A stretch of 64,000 nt of DNA from Ziziphus jujuba (Eukaryota > Streptophyta > Magnoliopsida > Rosales > Rhamnaceae), in NCBI RefSeq assembly GCF_031755915.1, contig NC_083383.1:19953001-20017000 (forward strand), in the 5' to 3' direction. Numbering within the stretch: position 1 is the first letter of the stretch; every line of letters starts with the position of its first letter. Below are positions 1 to 9,987 of this stretch, in pieces. Both the position numbers and the translations under genes were made by a program. The notes below the pieces were generated by a model that did no database searches, was not told the DNA's origin, and saw only the letters and a list, made by a program, of their open reading frames with translations.

Positions 1-202
1 AGTAATAAAAATATAGACAAGCCAAATAGGTTTCTAAAGAGAGTTATCCTTCAATTTAATGTGCCAACTGAAATATTATAAAAACTATATGCCCAAAGAT
101 TCTATTGCATGAGTCAGTAAATAAGCCATTTTCATTAATAACACAAATAAGCCATGTAAGTGAGTCATTGATTATGACAAGTCGACACAATATATATTAA
201 CA
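1..202 (-). repeat. LTR fragment of the old Copia family
   Basis: Positions 1-202 align by eye with 18982-19177, the outer part of the LTR of the old minus-strand Copia, including the shared end in ...taaca. It could be the 3' LTR of that same element, pushed away by the LINE, or the edge of another copy lying to the left. No polypurine tract complement follows at 203, as would be expected at the inner edge of a 3' LTR, so the second reading remains open. The outer part of this LTR is beyond the window. Confidence 0.7.
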
Positions 203-542
203 AACAAAATACCATTTATCTATGGCACAATAATATACTAGATTAGGTTCTAGAGATTCTCTCAGTAAATTTTCAAAAATTAGATACCATTTTAATTGAG
301 CGCTTTGCATGCCATAAGCTCATCTAGGTAGTAGAGATTTACCTTATCATGTGTAATCCCTCAACAAACAATACCATTCCATTCGAGCACACTTCATATT
401 GGTAGAATACAAGAATATACCCAAATTAGATAGTAGAAACTCATCATGACATTTATAAATCAATATACACATATATATATAGACTAAAAGACTTAAACAA
501 ACATGTCGGCTTCATAGTAAAAAAAAAAAAATCTCTGAGGTT
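203..542. other. AT-rich non-coding stretch
   Basis: No coding potential recognised. It may be 3' untranslated sequence of the old Copia or host DNA. It ends in an A-run near 520-531. Confidence 0.4.
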
Positions 543-562
543 CCCCCCCCCCCCCCCCCCTA
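543..562. repeat. Poly(C) tract
   Basis: About 18 consecutive C residues directly upstream of the first LINE reading frame. The length is likely to be unstable or assembly-sensitive. Confidence 0.85.
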
Positions 563-570
563 CTTTCTCT

Positions 571-1594
571 ATGCGATTTTCCATGGAATGTGAATCCATG
601 GAGGAATGCAATGGTGGTTCAGCTTCGGTTCAACATGACTTGATGGTGGACAAAGGATCTATTATTCAATTTGGTGATTTCCCCAATTTGAATAGAGGTT
701 CTGTTGATTTTAGGGCTGCTTTGCTGAAGAAACCAGCTGCTTGTGATGATAAATCTATTAGCAATTGGAGTGATGATGATGTCGATCTTGATAGCTTTGA
801 AATTGAAAATATTGAGGTCCCAATAGGGATTCCTAATCTGCATTTCTCTAAGCAAGAACATAAATAACTATGGAGACCATGGGCTTGTGCTATGATTGTC
901 AAGGAAATTGGAAAGTATCTCCCCTACAACTTTATGGTTCAAAGGTTGCAATTTTGATGGAGAATTCAGGGTGATTTGAAACTCATTGATATTGGAAATG
1001 GGTACTACTTGGCTAAACTACCTACTTGGGAAGATTATTCTAGGGTGCTCTAGGAAGGTCCTTGGGTAATCGCTGGACATTACCTCTTTGTTCAAGCTTG
1101 GAGACTTGAAGTTGATCCTCTAACTAATCAAGTTCATCGGATGGCTATCTGGGTGAGATTACCTTACCTTCCTTTTGAGTATTACAATCGTTCTATCTTT
1201 ACTCAAATTGGTATCTAATTGGTAAAACTGTGAAGATAGATAATGCCACCGAATGGCTAATAAAGGCAAATTTGCAAGACTGTGTGTTGAAATGGATATC
1301 TCTAAGCCATTAATTCCTAAATTGGTAATTGGAAGTCATATTTAAAATGTGGAATATAAGGGTTTAGGGATGATTTACTTTCATTGTAGTCGTATTGGTC
1401 ATCGTGCGTTTGATTGTGACATTAAGGGAAAGAGCTTTGATGACTTGGTTAATCCTGTCCCTAATGATAAGCTAAAGATCTCTGATAATATGAATTGGGC
1501 TAACAAGACTGAGAATGAATATGGTCCATGGCTTCTAAATAAAAAGTTTGTTTCTAAAGGTTTTGATAGGAGCAAAATTAAATCTAAAAAATAA
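571..1594 (+). pseudogene. LINE ORF1 (gag-like, DUF4283 and zinc knuckle), broken
   Basis: ORF1 proteins of plant LINEs bind RNA in the transposition complex. Here an open frame at 571-867 (98 codons) is followed, after stops and frame changes, by a segment at about 1025-1220 reading EGPWVIAGHYLFVQAW and then WVRLPYLPFEYYN, which is the DUF4283 signature. A frame at 1349-1594 carries a CCHC-type knuckle (MIYFHCSRIGHRAFDCD; Cys, His and Cys visible, with the first Cys of the motif apparently replaced by Tyr). The pieces together are near a normal ORF1 length but cannot encode one protein. Confidence 0.7.
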
Positions 1595-1739
1595 GCAGAT
1601 CGTTAATGAAGGACCAAAGGACTGATCTTAATGGATTGATTTTGGAGAATGTGTGACTTGTGAAGAAATCACAAAAACCTCAAACTGAGGCTATGGCTAT
1701 CTTAAATGATAGATCTCATTCTATTGGGGTATTGCATGA

Positions 1740-2585
1740 TGTTGAGTGCCATTGTCAATATTAACCCTTGGAACACTCCAGGCAATGATGGCTTTCCTGC
1801 TACTTTTTTGTTTTTTGTTTTTTTTTTTCCAAAAATATTGGAATCTCATAGGTAGCAATATTTGTAACTTTGTCAAAGACTTCCTCACCTCTAGCATTCT
1901 CCCTAAAGGTATTAATGATACTCTTATCTTTATCATCCCTACAAATAATTACCCTCAAACCATAATGCATTTCAGGCTATGTTTGTGCAATACCTTGTAC
2001 AAAATGATCAGCAAGGTTATTGTTTCAAGACTTAGGCCTATCATGAGTAAAATAATTTGTTCTATTCAAACAGCTTCACACTTAGGAGGCAAATAATTGA
2101 TAATATTGTAATCACCCAAAAAAGGATCCATCTCTTTTGATGGAGTTAATTAGGGATTCATTAAAACAACTTTAAAAGAAATTGGCCTTCCTGCTCATTG
2201 GATTCAACTTATTCTTCAATGTATTACAGTGGACAACATGCAACTTATTTGGAATGCTGCGCTCATCAATAGCTTTACCCTTAGACAAGGGGATCCCTTG
2301 TCCCTTTTTCTTTTCATCCTCTGTATGGAAAAGCTCTCACATGCCATTCTTCATCAAATTTTCATTGAAAAGTGAAAGAGCTTTAAGGTTTTTTTTTTTA
2401 ATGGGCCTAACATTTTTCATTTAATGTTTGTAGATGATCTTTTTATTTTCTCAAAAGCTAAAACTGAACAAGTTAGTATGGTTCTTCAAAGCCTTGAGGA
2501 ATTTTGTAGGATATTTGGCCAAAAGGTGAATGCTAAAAAATCTAGAATTTTTTTTCTAAGAATAAATCTAGTGAAATCAAAAGAA
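1740..2585 (+). pseudogene. LINE reverse transcriptase, broken
   Basis: The segment begins at an NPWNTPGNDGFPATF motif, typical of the start of the plant LINE RT domain. It continues through a 116-codon frame at 1746-2096 containing LCNTLYKMISKVIVSRLRP. A second-frame segment around 2200-2340 resembles the RT palm (LRQGDPLS in one frame), and the catalytic box LMFVDDLFIFS is at about 2420-2455. Several frame changes separate these motifs. The sequence joins the ORF1 end almost directly to the RT, so the endonuclease coding region of about 250 residues has been lost. Confidence 0.75.
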
Positions 2586-3369
2586 AAGCCTGCAGTTTGA
2601 CCAATATTCCAGCCACTAACAATATTGGGAACATCTTGATTTTCAGATCATCATTGATGGTAGAGGTATTGATAATTATAAAGCTAATTTGGATAAGATG
2701 AGTTCTAAATTAAGCACTTGGAAAGCAAGAGTCCTCTCTTTTTTTGATCGAGTGACTCTTGCCAAATCAGTTTTAAGTTCTATCCCTTTTCATCATGTGC
2801 AATTGTTGAATTTCCCTAAATATGTTTGTGAAGTAATTGATAAAATTAGCTGAACTTCATTTGGCAAGGAGATGCTGCTACTAGAAAGCTCCATCTAATT
2901 AATTGAAATACCATTTGCAAACAATGAGGCTATGGTGGGCTGGGCATCAGGTTAGCTCATAGTTTAAATCATGCTTTTATGATGAAGATTGCTTTGAGAT
3001 TATTGAATGATAATGGCAATCTCTGGGCCAACATGCTAAAAAATAAATATAAATTCAACCTTCAAATATCAACTTTGATGATAATAGCAATTTGTGCTCA
3101 TTTCAATGTAAAGGTTCCTAAAAGGTTTTAAGCTGCTGCATAGAGGCATATCTTGGAGAATTGGTAATGGAAAGAAGCTTCCTTTTTAGTTTGATAAATG
3201 GTTTCATAGCAGCGGTCTCAAAGATCAAGATTTTGAAAATTTCAATATTGATTGGAATTTAAAAGTTTTTTGATGTCATTCATGGAGGTCTCTAGTAGAT
3301 TGATAAGTTGGAAGTTCTTGTTTCTCATGAATTAACAAAAGCCATTTTTAGCATAATTATTTCTACTAG

Positions 3370-4400
3370 TCCTCAATTCCCAAGATGTTCTCACTTGGTT
3401 CCTTTCTCCTAATGGTGGTTTTAATCTTAATTATGCCTATTGTTTCCTTAAAGATATCAAGGATTTTGATTAGAGTTGGAATCGAAATTGCATTTGGAAT
3501 CTTCATGTCATTCCTTGGGTCCAATTCTTTTGTTGGTTCAGGATTCATGGTAAGCTGCTCACTAATGAAAGTAGATTTAATAAGGGTTTGTGTTCTTCTG
3601 CTTCTTGCTTTTTATGCCTTGAATTTGTTAAAATTTTGGATCATGCCTTACGTAATTGTTGTATGGAAAGAGGTGTTTGGCTCACTCTTGGTGTATTAGA
3701 ACTAGATCCTAATTTTTTCTATTATGGCCGATGGGACTAACTTAAATTGAATTTAAAAAGCAAATGCAAATTAACATCTTGTACTCTAAAAATTTGCTAG
3801 ATTGCTATTTTTGCTGTGGCTTGTTGGTTGATATGAAGTGGAAGTGATAAGTCCATAATCCATTTACTTGGCTTACAAACCCTTATGCTATGATCATGAA
3901 CTACACTATGGACATGAATTCTGGGGTAGTTTGGAACATGATTGGTGGTACTTATTAAACTATTTGGCTGAGATGGAAGCCCCCTATTGAAGGTTATGTA
4001 AAGTTTAACATTGATGGAAGCTACAAGGTTAGTATGCAGTAAGCAGGAGCTGGTACATGATAGTCAAGGAAAGTGGACTACCGGTTTTATGGTTAATTTG
4101 GGACATACTAATTATATTCTTACTGAAATCTAGAGCCTCTATCATGGTCTTAAGCTATGAATTTCCAAAAAGTGGCTATTGAATTGGACTCTGCTGTTGT
4201 GGTTTCCTGGATCACTAAAGGTTTGGCTAATAATCATCCTTACTTCAGTATTGTGCAAATTATCAGGATATTCTCAACCAGGAAGTTGACTTTTCTATCT
4301 CCATGTCTTTCGTGAGTGCAACTCTGTGGTAGATGGTCTTACTAACTTGAGCTACAATTTTGATCTTGCTTTTCATCTCTTGGAAGCCATTTCTAGAGAA
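3370..4400 (+). pseudogene. LINE C-terminal zf-RVT and RNase H segments, broken
   Basis: Translation near 3500-3700, partly in a frame other than the longest ORF, resembles the zf-RVT zinc-binding region, with Cys residues spaced as in a Cys-rich finger. From about 3990 the sequence reads VKFNIDGSYK, the start of the RVT_3-type RNase H domain used by plant LINEs. Later parts (VVSWITKG and following) fit the same domain. Stops interrupt every part, so no protein is expected. The approximate end is where RNase H similarity fades. Confidence 0.6.
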
Positions 4401-4689
4401 ATTTCTCCCTTGCTATCCGTAGATTGTAAAGGAAATGTTTTGTCATGTAATGTTTTGGTTTAATCCTCTGTTGTAGCTCTTTGAGCTTTTCCTTTTTTAT
4501 ATAAAAAAAGGCTCAATCTGACTTATGAATATAAGGAGTAACAATATGTGTAATAAATATATGATAAATAAATAATGATCCACATACATTAATGCATTTC
4601 TCAAAAATACAATACTTAAAGAAAAATAAACAATCTTCAATATGGACATTATTGTAAAATACATAATAAAATCCCATTGGCTCACAGTA

Positions 4690-5558
4690 GATTTAGCTGT
4701 CTAACATTCTCATGTGGGATACATGCTCCTCAAATATGTCTATCAGTAAGGCCTTGTTCAATGGATTTGTCACAATGTTTTAAGTCGGCATGTGGACAAT
4801 AGTAATGTAGGACCTTTTCAATTTTCTCCTTCAATATAAATATTTTACATCTTGCCCTAGAAGTATCTTTTAAATTGTTGAAGGAAGATACTACTACAGT
4901 ATTACCACAGTACATCAGGATAGCCCTTTCAATGGAGTTAACCACTCCTAATTCAAGAATAAAATTTATTTTATTCAAGCAAAACTGCATGACGAGTCAT
5001 TTCATAACATGTCATATCATTATCTAGGATGCTGTCACAGATTGCTTGTCACCCTGCCAAGATACAGCTCTTCTTACCATGATAGATATATATTCAGTAG
5101 TAGATTTCTTACCATTTACATGGCCTTTAAAATATGCATAACTATAACCAACTACATCAAGAGAGTTAGTGTGTCGATATATCAATATATGATCTTTAGT
5201 ACCCTGAAAATGCCTAAAAACTTTCTTAATTTCTTGGTAAAGAATAAGATTGGGATTGCTCATAAATTTATTAAGCATACTCACTGCAAAAGCTAGGTCA
5301 GGTCATGTACAAATTTAAGCATACATCAAACTACCATCTACAGAAGAATAATGGACGTTTTTCGTTGCCATCCTTTCTTTATCATTTTTGGGACACAGGT
5401 TCTTAGAAAGCCTTTTACCTTTTGTGGCTGGTACACCTCCATGAGAACAAATGTGCATATCAAACTTTTTAAGGATCCTATCAATATAGGTTCTTTGAGA
5501 CTAACTATTACACATAATTAGTCCTATCTCAAACAATTTTGATGCCCAAAATAAAAGA
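4690..5558 (-). pseudogene. Old Copia RT C-terminus and RNase H, broken
   Basis: The 5024-5284 minus-strand frame (86 codons) matches the Copia region from the end of RT into RNase H (VFRHFQGTKDHILIYR, then VGYSYAYFKGHV where active copies have S-D-A-D). The 4730-4990 frame carries the RNase H tail. Upstream, at about 5300-5400, a VPYSSAVGSLMYA-like segment is recognisable. Stops occur at several places. The fragment ends exactly at the TSD of Copia-A, and its RT reading continues on the far side at 10995. Confidence 0.75.
5554..5558. repeat. Target-site duplication of Copia-A (left copy, aaaga)
   Basis: The same five bases follow the right LTR at 10995-10999, which fixes both ends of Copia-A. 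Confidence 0.9.
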
Positions 5559-6564
5559 TGATGGAATTTGGTGTAGGTTTATGTTGTTGTACCCTAGAGC
5601 ACAATCATTCAAGGTGTTAGTCAAGAATGATTGTTGTTGGCTCTTGGTTCTTGATTTTTTTTTTTTTTTTTTTGGGTTTGTTTAGGTTTTGTTTCTGGTT
5701 TTAATGGAGGTTTAGGGTTCTCTAGAAGGTTGTTAGCTTTTGGGAAGAAGAAGAAACCAAAAATGTAGTAGTTGAGAGAGAGAGAGCCAAAAATGTTGTT
5801 TTTCAAAATCTGTTTTTTGAATATTTTCTTTCTCAACATTTTTCATTACAATTTTCATACTTTTAAATACATCAAAAAGACAATAAGGCATGCTGCCATA
5901 TTGAGCAATAAATACAAAAGCATTAAAAGTAACCAACCAAGCCAAACTACCTCAACTAACTCTAATCAATGTGCTAGGCATGCAAGAAACCTTCTTTAAT
6001 GGGCAGTTCAGCTTGTCTAAGGCATTTGAATTTGAAAACCAGCTCCATTTGACTTGAAAATTGGAGGGAAACCTTTTTGAATATTAAAATATGTTATAGC
6101 CAAAAACCAGATAAAACAAAGTCCATTTACCCATTCAAAAATAATCAAACCCGAGGCAGTTTTGCCCAGTTTTCTGGGCAACAACACTGCACAAGGATCA
6201 GATTGTTTTGGGCTTAACTGAGCCTTCCCAGCTCCACATTGGGCCATTCTTTTTTCTGTTGCTTCCTCTGCATATCTAGTTTATCATATCCAAAATTGAG
6301 GTCCAAATACCAAACCTACTTCAAACGGAATCCAAGAAAGTGGACTTATGTTGCTGGAAATACAATTCCAGCAACTAGACAAAAAAGGCCTTAAGCTAGA
6401 TAATGAGCTTAGGGCATTACAAAAAGGATATTGTTCTTGAACATTACAAGATAAAATAAAATGCATAAACATAAACAATGTTTGGTCTTTGATGTTGCAA
6501 CACAAAGAGTGCAAGTGTAACCGAACTACCTTGCACATTGTGGCAAGATCACCACATTTCAACA
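5559..6564 (-). repeat. Copia-A 3' LTR
   Basis: This copy of 1,006 bp matches 9988-10994 along its whole length. On the plus strand it runs from tgatggaattt to catttcaaca. It contains a T-run near 5650-5672 and the palindrome at 6350-6375. The pol stop codon lies within its first bases on the sense (minus) strand. Confidence 0.93.
6350..6375. repeat. Palindrome in the Copia-A 3' LTR
   Basis: Arms GTTGCTGGAA and TTCCAGCAAC are perfect 10-bp inverted repeats around a 6-base loop. The same motif recurs in all LTRs of this lineage in the window (10780-10805, 15028-15053, 41578-41600, 46300-46322, and imperfectly at 59310-59332). Confidence 0.9.
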
Positions 6565-9339
6565 CTCCTCCTTGGTGTTCTTGCTTGAAATATTTAGAAG
6601 CTTCCTCAAGGTCTCAAATCTTGATTTTGGAAGTGGCTTGGTGAAGAAATCTGCAAGGTTATCTTCAGTCTTGATATATTCCAAGCTTACTTCTCCATTT
6701 TCTTCAAACTCCCTCAAAGAGTGATACTTCACCGGTATGTGTTTTGTCCTTCCATGTTGAACGGGATTCTTGGCTATTGATATGGCTGAAGTGTTGTCAC
6801 ATTTGATGACGGTTGAACCCTCTTGAGGATAACCAAAGTCCTCCAATAATTTCCTAAGCCAAATGCATTGATTTGCACATGAAGAGCAAGCAATGTACTC
6901 GGCTTCGGCGGTGCTTTGAGCGGTTGTTGCTTGCTTCTTTGTATTCCATGAGAATGGTCCACTACCAAGTGAGAAAAGATACCCCGAAGTGCTCTTCATA
7001 TCATCCAAGCATCCAGCCCAATCACTATCTGAGTAGGCCATTAATCTCATCACATCTTGCCTATCATACCAAACTCCAAAGTCTTGTGTTCCTTTTAAGT
7101 ATCTAAGAATTCTTTTGGCACCTACAAAATGGTTTTGGGATGGTGCTTGCATATATCTAGACAAAACACATGTGGCATGCATAATATCCGGTCTTGATGA
7201 ACATACATAGAGCAAACTTCCTATCATGCTTCTATATAGGGTCGGGTTTACCTTTGGTGTGCCATCCTCCTTCTTGTATTTGTCTCCTTGGCTCATTGGT
7301 GTTGACATTGGCTTGCATTCATCAAGGTTGAAATTTTTCAAAAGATCTTTGATGTGTTTCTCTTGAGATATGAAAATACCCCTAGAGCATTGCATCACTT
7401 CCACTCCAAGGAAGTAATTCATTTCACCAAGGCTTGACATGTCAAACTCCTTTTCAAGTTCATTTTTCAAAACTTCCACATTCTTTTCATTTTCACCCGT
7501 GACCAACAAATCATCCACATAGAGTGAGATAACAATCATGCCTTCTTCATTCCTTATGTATAGTGTTGGCTCATTTGGACTCCTCCTAAAGCCTTGGTAG
7601 GTCAAGTAACCATCAATCTTGCCATACCAAGCCCTAGGTGCTTGCTTTAACCCGTAAAGTGCCTTGTGTAGATGGTAGACTTTGTTCTCATGTCCTTGAA
7701 CAATGAAGCCCTCGGGTTGCTTGACATAAACCTCCTCTTGAAGCACACCATTCAAGAAAGCCGACATTACATCAAGGTGGTACACCTTCCATGACATTGA
7801 GGCCGAGATGGATAGGATGAGCCTTATGGTCTCCATTCTTGCAACCGGTGCAAACGTCTCTCCATAATCTACACCCGCTTGTTGTGCATAGGCTTTTGCC
7901 ACAAGCCTTGCCTTGTGCTTGCATATTGTTCCATCCGGGTTGAACTTGGTCCTAAAGATCCACTTTACACCAATTGGTTTCTTGTTTTTAGGTTTAGAAA
8001 CCAAAGACCAAGTTTCATTCTTTTCTATCATATCCATTTCGGTTTGCATGGCCTCCATCCACTCTTTCTTTTGCATAGCTTCTTGAACATTGGTAGGATC
8101 ACTCAAGGCAACATTGCACCTTTCATATATTTCAAGCAATGGCCTTTCTCCTCTAACACCATCTCCAATCTCCAATTCGGCTCCAATGGTCTCAAGTGCA
8201 TCCTCCTCATCATCTTCATTTTCTTCATTGTCATCGTCATTGGTTTCTTCTTCTCCATCATCCAACCGAGCATTATCTTCATGGACAAGAAGCTCCTCCT
8301 TTGTCCAATCCCAAATAGCATCTTCATCAATCTTTGGCATGTCCTTCACAATGGCATTGGTGTTTTTCATGGCACCATAGCTAGAATGCCCAAGCCTTTT
8401 ATGCCAAAGTTGAGAAATGGACTCCACCTTGGTTTTTAAGGCTTGTTCATTCTTTACTAGGTCCAATCTATAGCTTTTGTCCTTCAATGCTACCTTAAAT
8501 AGCTCATTACCACAAGCATCATATATGATACATCCATCTTTTGCAACATTTAAAGCAAAGCCTCTTTCTACCAATTGTGCTACACTAAGCAAGTTTTCAC
8601 ACAAACTAGGAACATATAGCACATCTTTTATAATTTTGGTACCTTCTTTGGTGTTCAAGAACACATCTCCTTTGCCTTCTACTTTCATGAACCGGCCATC
8701 ACCAATCTTCACTTTGGTTTTGTAGTTTCGGTCAAGCTCCATAAAGCCATCCTTATGGAAACTCATGTGGTGTGAGCAACAACTATCCACAAGCCAACCG
8801 AGACCACTACTTGTGGCTTTAAGGCATGTGGCCATAAATAGGTTCTCGGCTTCTTCATTAACCACATTGGCTTGTTGTCTCCTTTGCTTGCATACTTTGG
8901 CAATGTGGCCATTTCCTCCACATCTTTCACAAGATGCATCCGTCCTCCAAAAACACTTGGATGGTGGATGTCCAAGCTTCTTGCAATGAGGGCAAGGTGG
9001 ATGCCCTCGTCGGTTTTGATGGCTTTGTTGTTGTTGATGTTGATTCCATCCACTTTTGTTGTTGTTTGTGTTGTTGTTGGTTGTAAAACCGGTTTGGTTG
9101 GTGTTGTTGCTCTTCCTTCCTTTATTCTTCTTTTTGTTGCCGTGGCCACCATAGAATGCACTCTCTATGGTCTCCTCCTTTCTAATGGCTCTCCTTTGTT
9201 CGGTTGCTTGAAGAGCATTGATGAGCTCACTCAAGGTTATTTCACTAAGATTTCTAGATTCTTCAAGGGAGGAAATCTTAGCTTCAAACCTTTCGGGTAA
9301 GCTCACCAATACTTTCTCTACTACCTTTTGATCGGTCAA
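6559..9339 (-). CDS. Copia-A Gag-Pol frame lacking integrase (926 aa)
   Basis: The frame encodes the C-terminal half of Gag, protease, RT and RNase H of a Ty1/Copia element. Visible in order: UBN2-like gag end (1-60), an Asn/Gln-rich stretch, two CCHC knuckles (116-129 and 137-150), the protease motif at 185-188 reading DSCC where the sister copy at 13011-13934 has DSGC, a GAG-pre-integrase segment (to about 335), an acidic linker (360-380), RT with YVDD (607-610), and RNase H with SDSDWAG (about 770-776) and AEAEY (811-815). The whole integrase core, about 255 residues by comparison with Copia-C, is missing in frame between residues 335 and 340. The first Met is an internal Gag residue; translation would originally have begun at 9782, but a 13-bp deletion near 9351 breaks the frame. 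The stop lies inside the LTR edge. Confidence 0.85.
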   Translation of the reverse strand: MTDQKVVEKVLVSLPERFEAKISSLEESRNLSEITLSELINALQATEQRRAIRKEETIESAFYGGHGNKKKNKGRKSNNTNQTGFTTNNNTNNNKSGWNQHQQQQSHQNRRGHPPCPHCKKLGHPPSKCFWRTDASCERCGGNGHIAKVCKQRRQQANVVNEEAENLFMATCLKATSSGLGWLVDSCCSHHMSFHKDGFMELDRNYKTKVKIGDGRFMKVEGKGDVFLNTKEGTKIIKDVLYVPSLCENLLSVAQLVERGFALNVAKDGCIIYDACGNELFKVALKDKSYRLDLVKNEQALKTKVESISQLWHKRLGHSSYGAMKNTNAIVKDMPKIDEDAIWDWTKEELLVHEDNARLDDGEEETNDDDNEENEDDEEDALETIGAELEIGDGVRGERPLLEIYERCNVALSDPTNVQEAMQKKEWMEAMQTEMDMIEKNETWSLVSKPKNKKPIGVKWIFRTKFNPDGTICKHKARLVAKAYAQQAGVDYGETFAPVARMETIRLILSISASMSWKVYHLDVMSAFLNGVLQEEVYVKQPEGFIVQGHENKVYHLHKALYGLKQAPRAWYGKIDGYLTYQGFRRSPNEPTLYIRNEEGMIVISLYVDDLLVTGENEKNVEVLKNELEKEFDMSSLGEMNYFLGVEVMQCSRGIFISQEKHIKDLLKNFNLDECKPMSTPMSQGDKYKKEDGTPKVNPTLYRSMIGSLLYVCSSRPDIMHATCVLSRYMQAPSQNHFVGAKRILRYLKGTQDFGVWYDRQDVMRLMAYSDSDWAGCLDDMKSTSGYLFSLGSGPFSWNTKKQATTAQSTAEAEYIACSSCANQCIWLRKLLEDFGYPQEGSTVIKCDNTSAISIAKNPVQHGRTKHIPVKYHSLREFEENGEVSLEYIKTEDNLADFFTKPLPKSRFETLRKLLNISSKNTKEEC
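6562..6578 (-). other. Copia-A polypurine tract, overlapping the end of pol
   Basis: On the sense strand the purine-rich run accaaggaggag directly precedes the LTR start tgttgaaa. It also encodes the last residues of pol, and the TGA stop falls within the first bases of the LTR. Confidence 0.7.
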
Positions 9340-9782
9340 TTGCTCACCAAGGACCCGACTTTGAGCATCCTTTCCATGAAATCCTTGACAAGCTCATTCT
9401 CCTTCATCTTCAAGGTCTCAAACTCTCTTTTTAGGTTTAAAACTTGCATTTGCCGAGTTCTAGTATTTCCATGGAACTCCTCTTGAAGCTTTATCCAAAC
9501 CTCTCTAGCACTTGTGCATGACATTATCCTTGTAAAAATGGAATCACTCATGGAGGAGTGCAAGGCAGTGAGGGCCTTGAACCCCTTGGCAACTTCGGCC
9601 TCATGTGCATTTCTTTGCGCTTGGGTTGCATTAGCTCTCAACTCCTCCACTACATAACCTTCTTCTATGACTTCCCATAAACCAAAGGCTTGAAGGTAGG
9701 CTTTCATTTTTATACTCCAAATGGAATAGTTTTGGCCTTCAAACTTAGGTGGTGTTGGGGTTGCAAAGGATTGTGAGGCCAT
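9336..9782 (-). pseudogene. Copia-A gag, N-terminal part, frameshifted
   Basis: This 148-codon frame begins MASQSFATPTPPKFEGQNYS and runs through the UBN2/DUF4219 Gag core (WSIKMKAYLQAFGLW, then ALHSSMSDSIFTRIM). Compared with the sister copy at 13011-13934, 13 bp are missing near 9351, shifting the frame and ending it after LKVGSLVSN. The rest of Gag continues in the 6559-9339 frame. The start is chosen because the same residues open gag in Copia-B (45298) and, with a mutated start codon, in Copia-C. Without the deletion gag and pol would form one polyprotein, as is usual in plant Copia elements. Confidence 0.85.
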
Positions 9783-9975
9783 TTGAAAAAATGGTTTTTG
9801 AAAAGTTTAGAAAAATGGACACAAGAACAAGCTCTCGGGTGGTGGTGTTTTGGTGAGTTTGAACTAGTCTTTTTGGGAGGTTTTGGTTTCGGTTGGAAGG
9901 CTTTGGGTGGGGGATCCTCTCACAAATAAAATGATCTAGCTTGAAAGCTCAGAAGGTCCTAAGAAATTACACTAT
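9783..9975 (-). other. Copia-A untranslated leader
   Basis: Non-coding leader between the primer-binding site and the gag start. The same leader, slightly diverged, is at about 14041-14233 in the sister copy. Confidence 0.7.
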
Positions 9976-9987
9976 GCTTTGATACCA
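9976..9987 (-). other. Copia-A primer-binding site (initiator tRNA-Met)
   Basis: Plus strand gctttgatacca is the complement of tggtatcaaagc, one base different from the usual tggtatcagagc, and directly adjoins the 5' LTR. Confidence 0.85.

Larger units (their letters stand above)
563..4509 (+). mobile_element. Degenerate plant L1-type LINE (non-LTR retrotransposon)
   Basis: In order on the plus strand the translations show a DUF4283-like ORF1 segment, a CCHC knuckle, a LINE-type reverse transcriptase with an FVDD catalytic box, a zinc-binding zf-RVT segment, and an RNase H domain. This is the usual order of plant L1 elements, but the AP-endonuclease region that should lie between knuckle and RT is absent. 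All parts carry many stops and frameshifts. The A-run at about 4503-4509 may be the remains of the 3' tail. It lies between pieces assigned to the old minus-strand Copia. No TSD was identified. Confidence 0.8.

Noticed and set aside
4497..4685. 62-codon minus-strand frame
   Set aside because: Hydrophobic residues come from AT-rich DNA. No similarity to Copia or LINE parts.
8763..9300. Frames of 132 and 142 codons over Copia-A gag, repeated at 13121-13658
   Set aside because: They are shadows of gag in other frames. They recur only because the elements are copies of each other.
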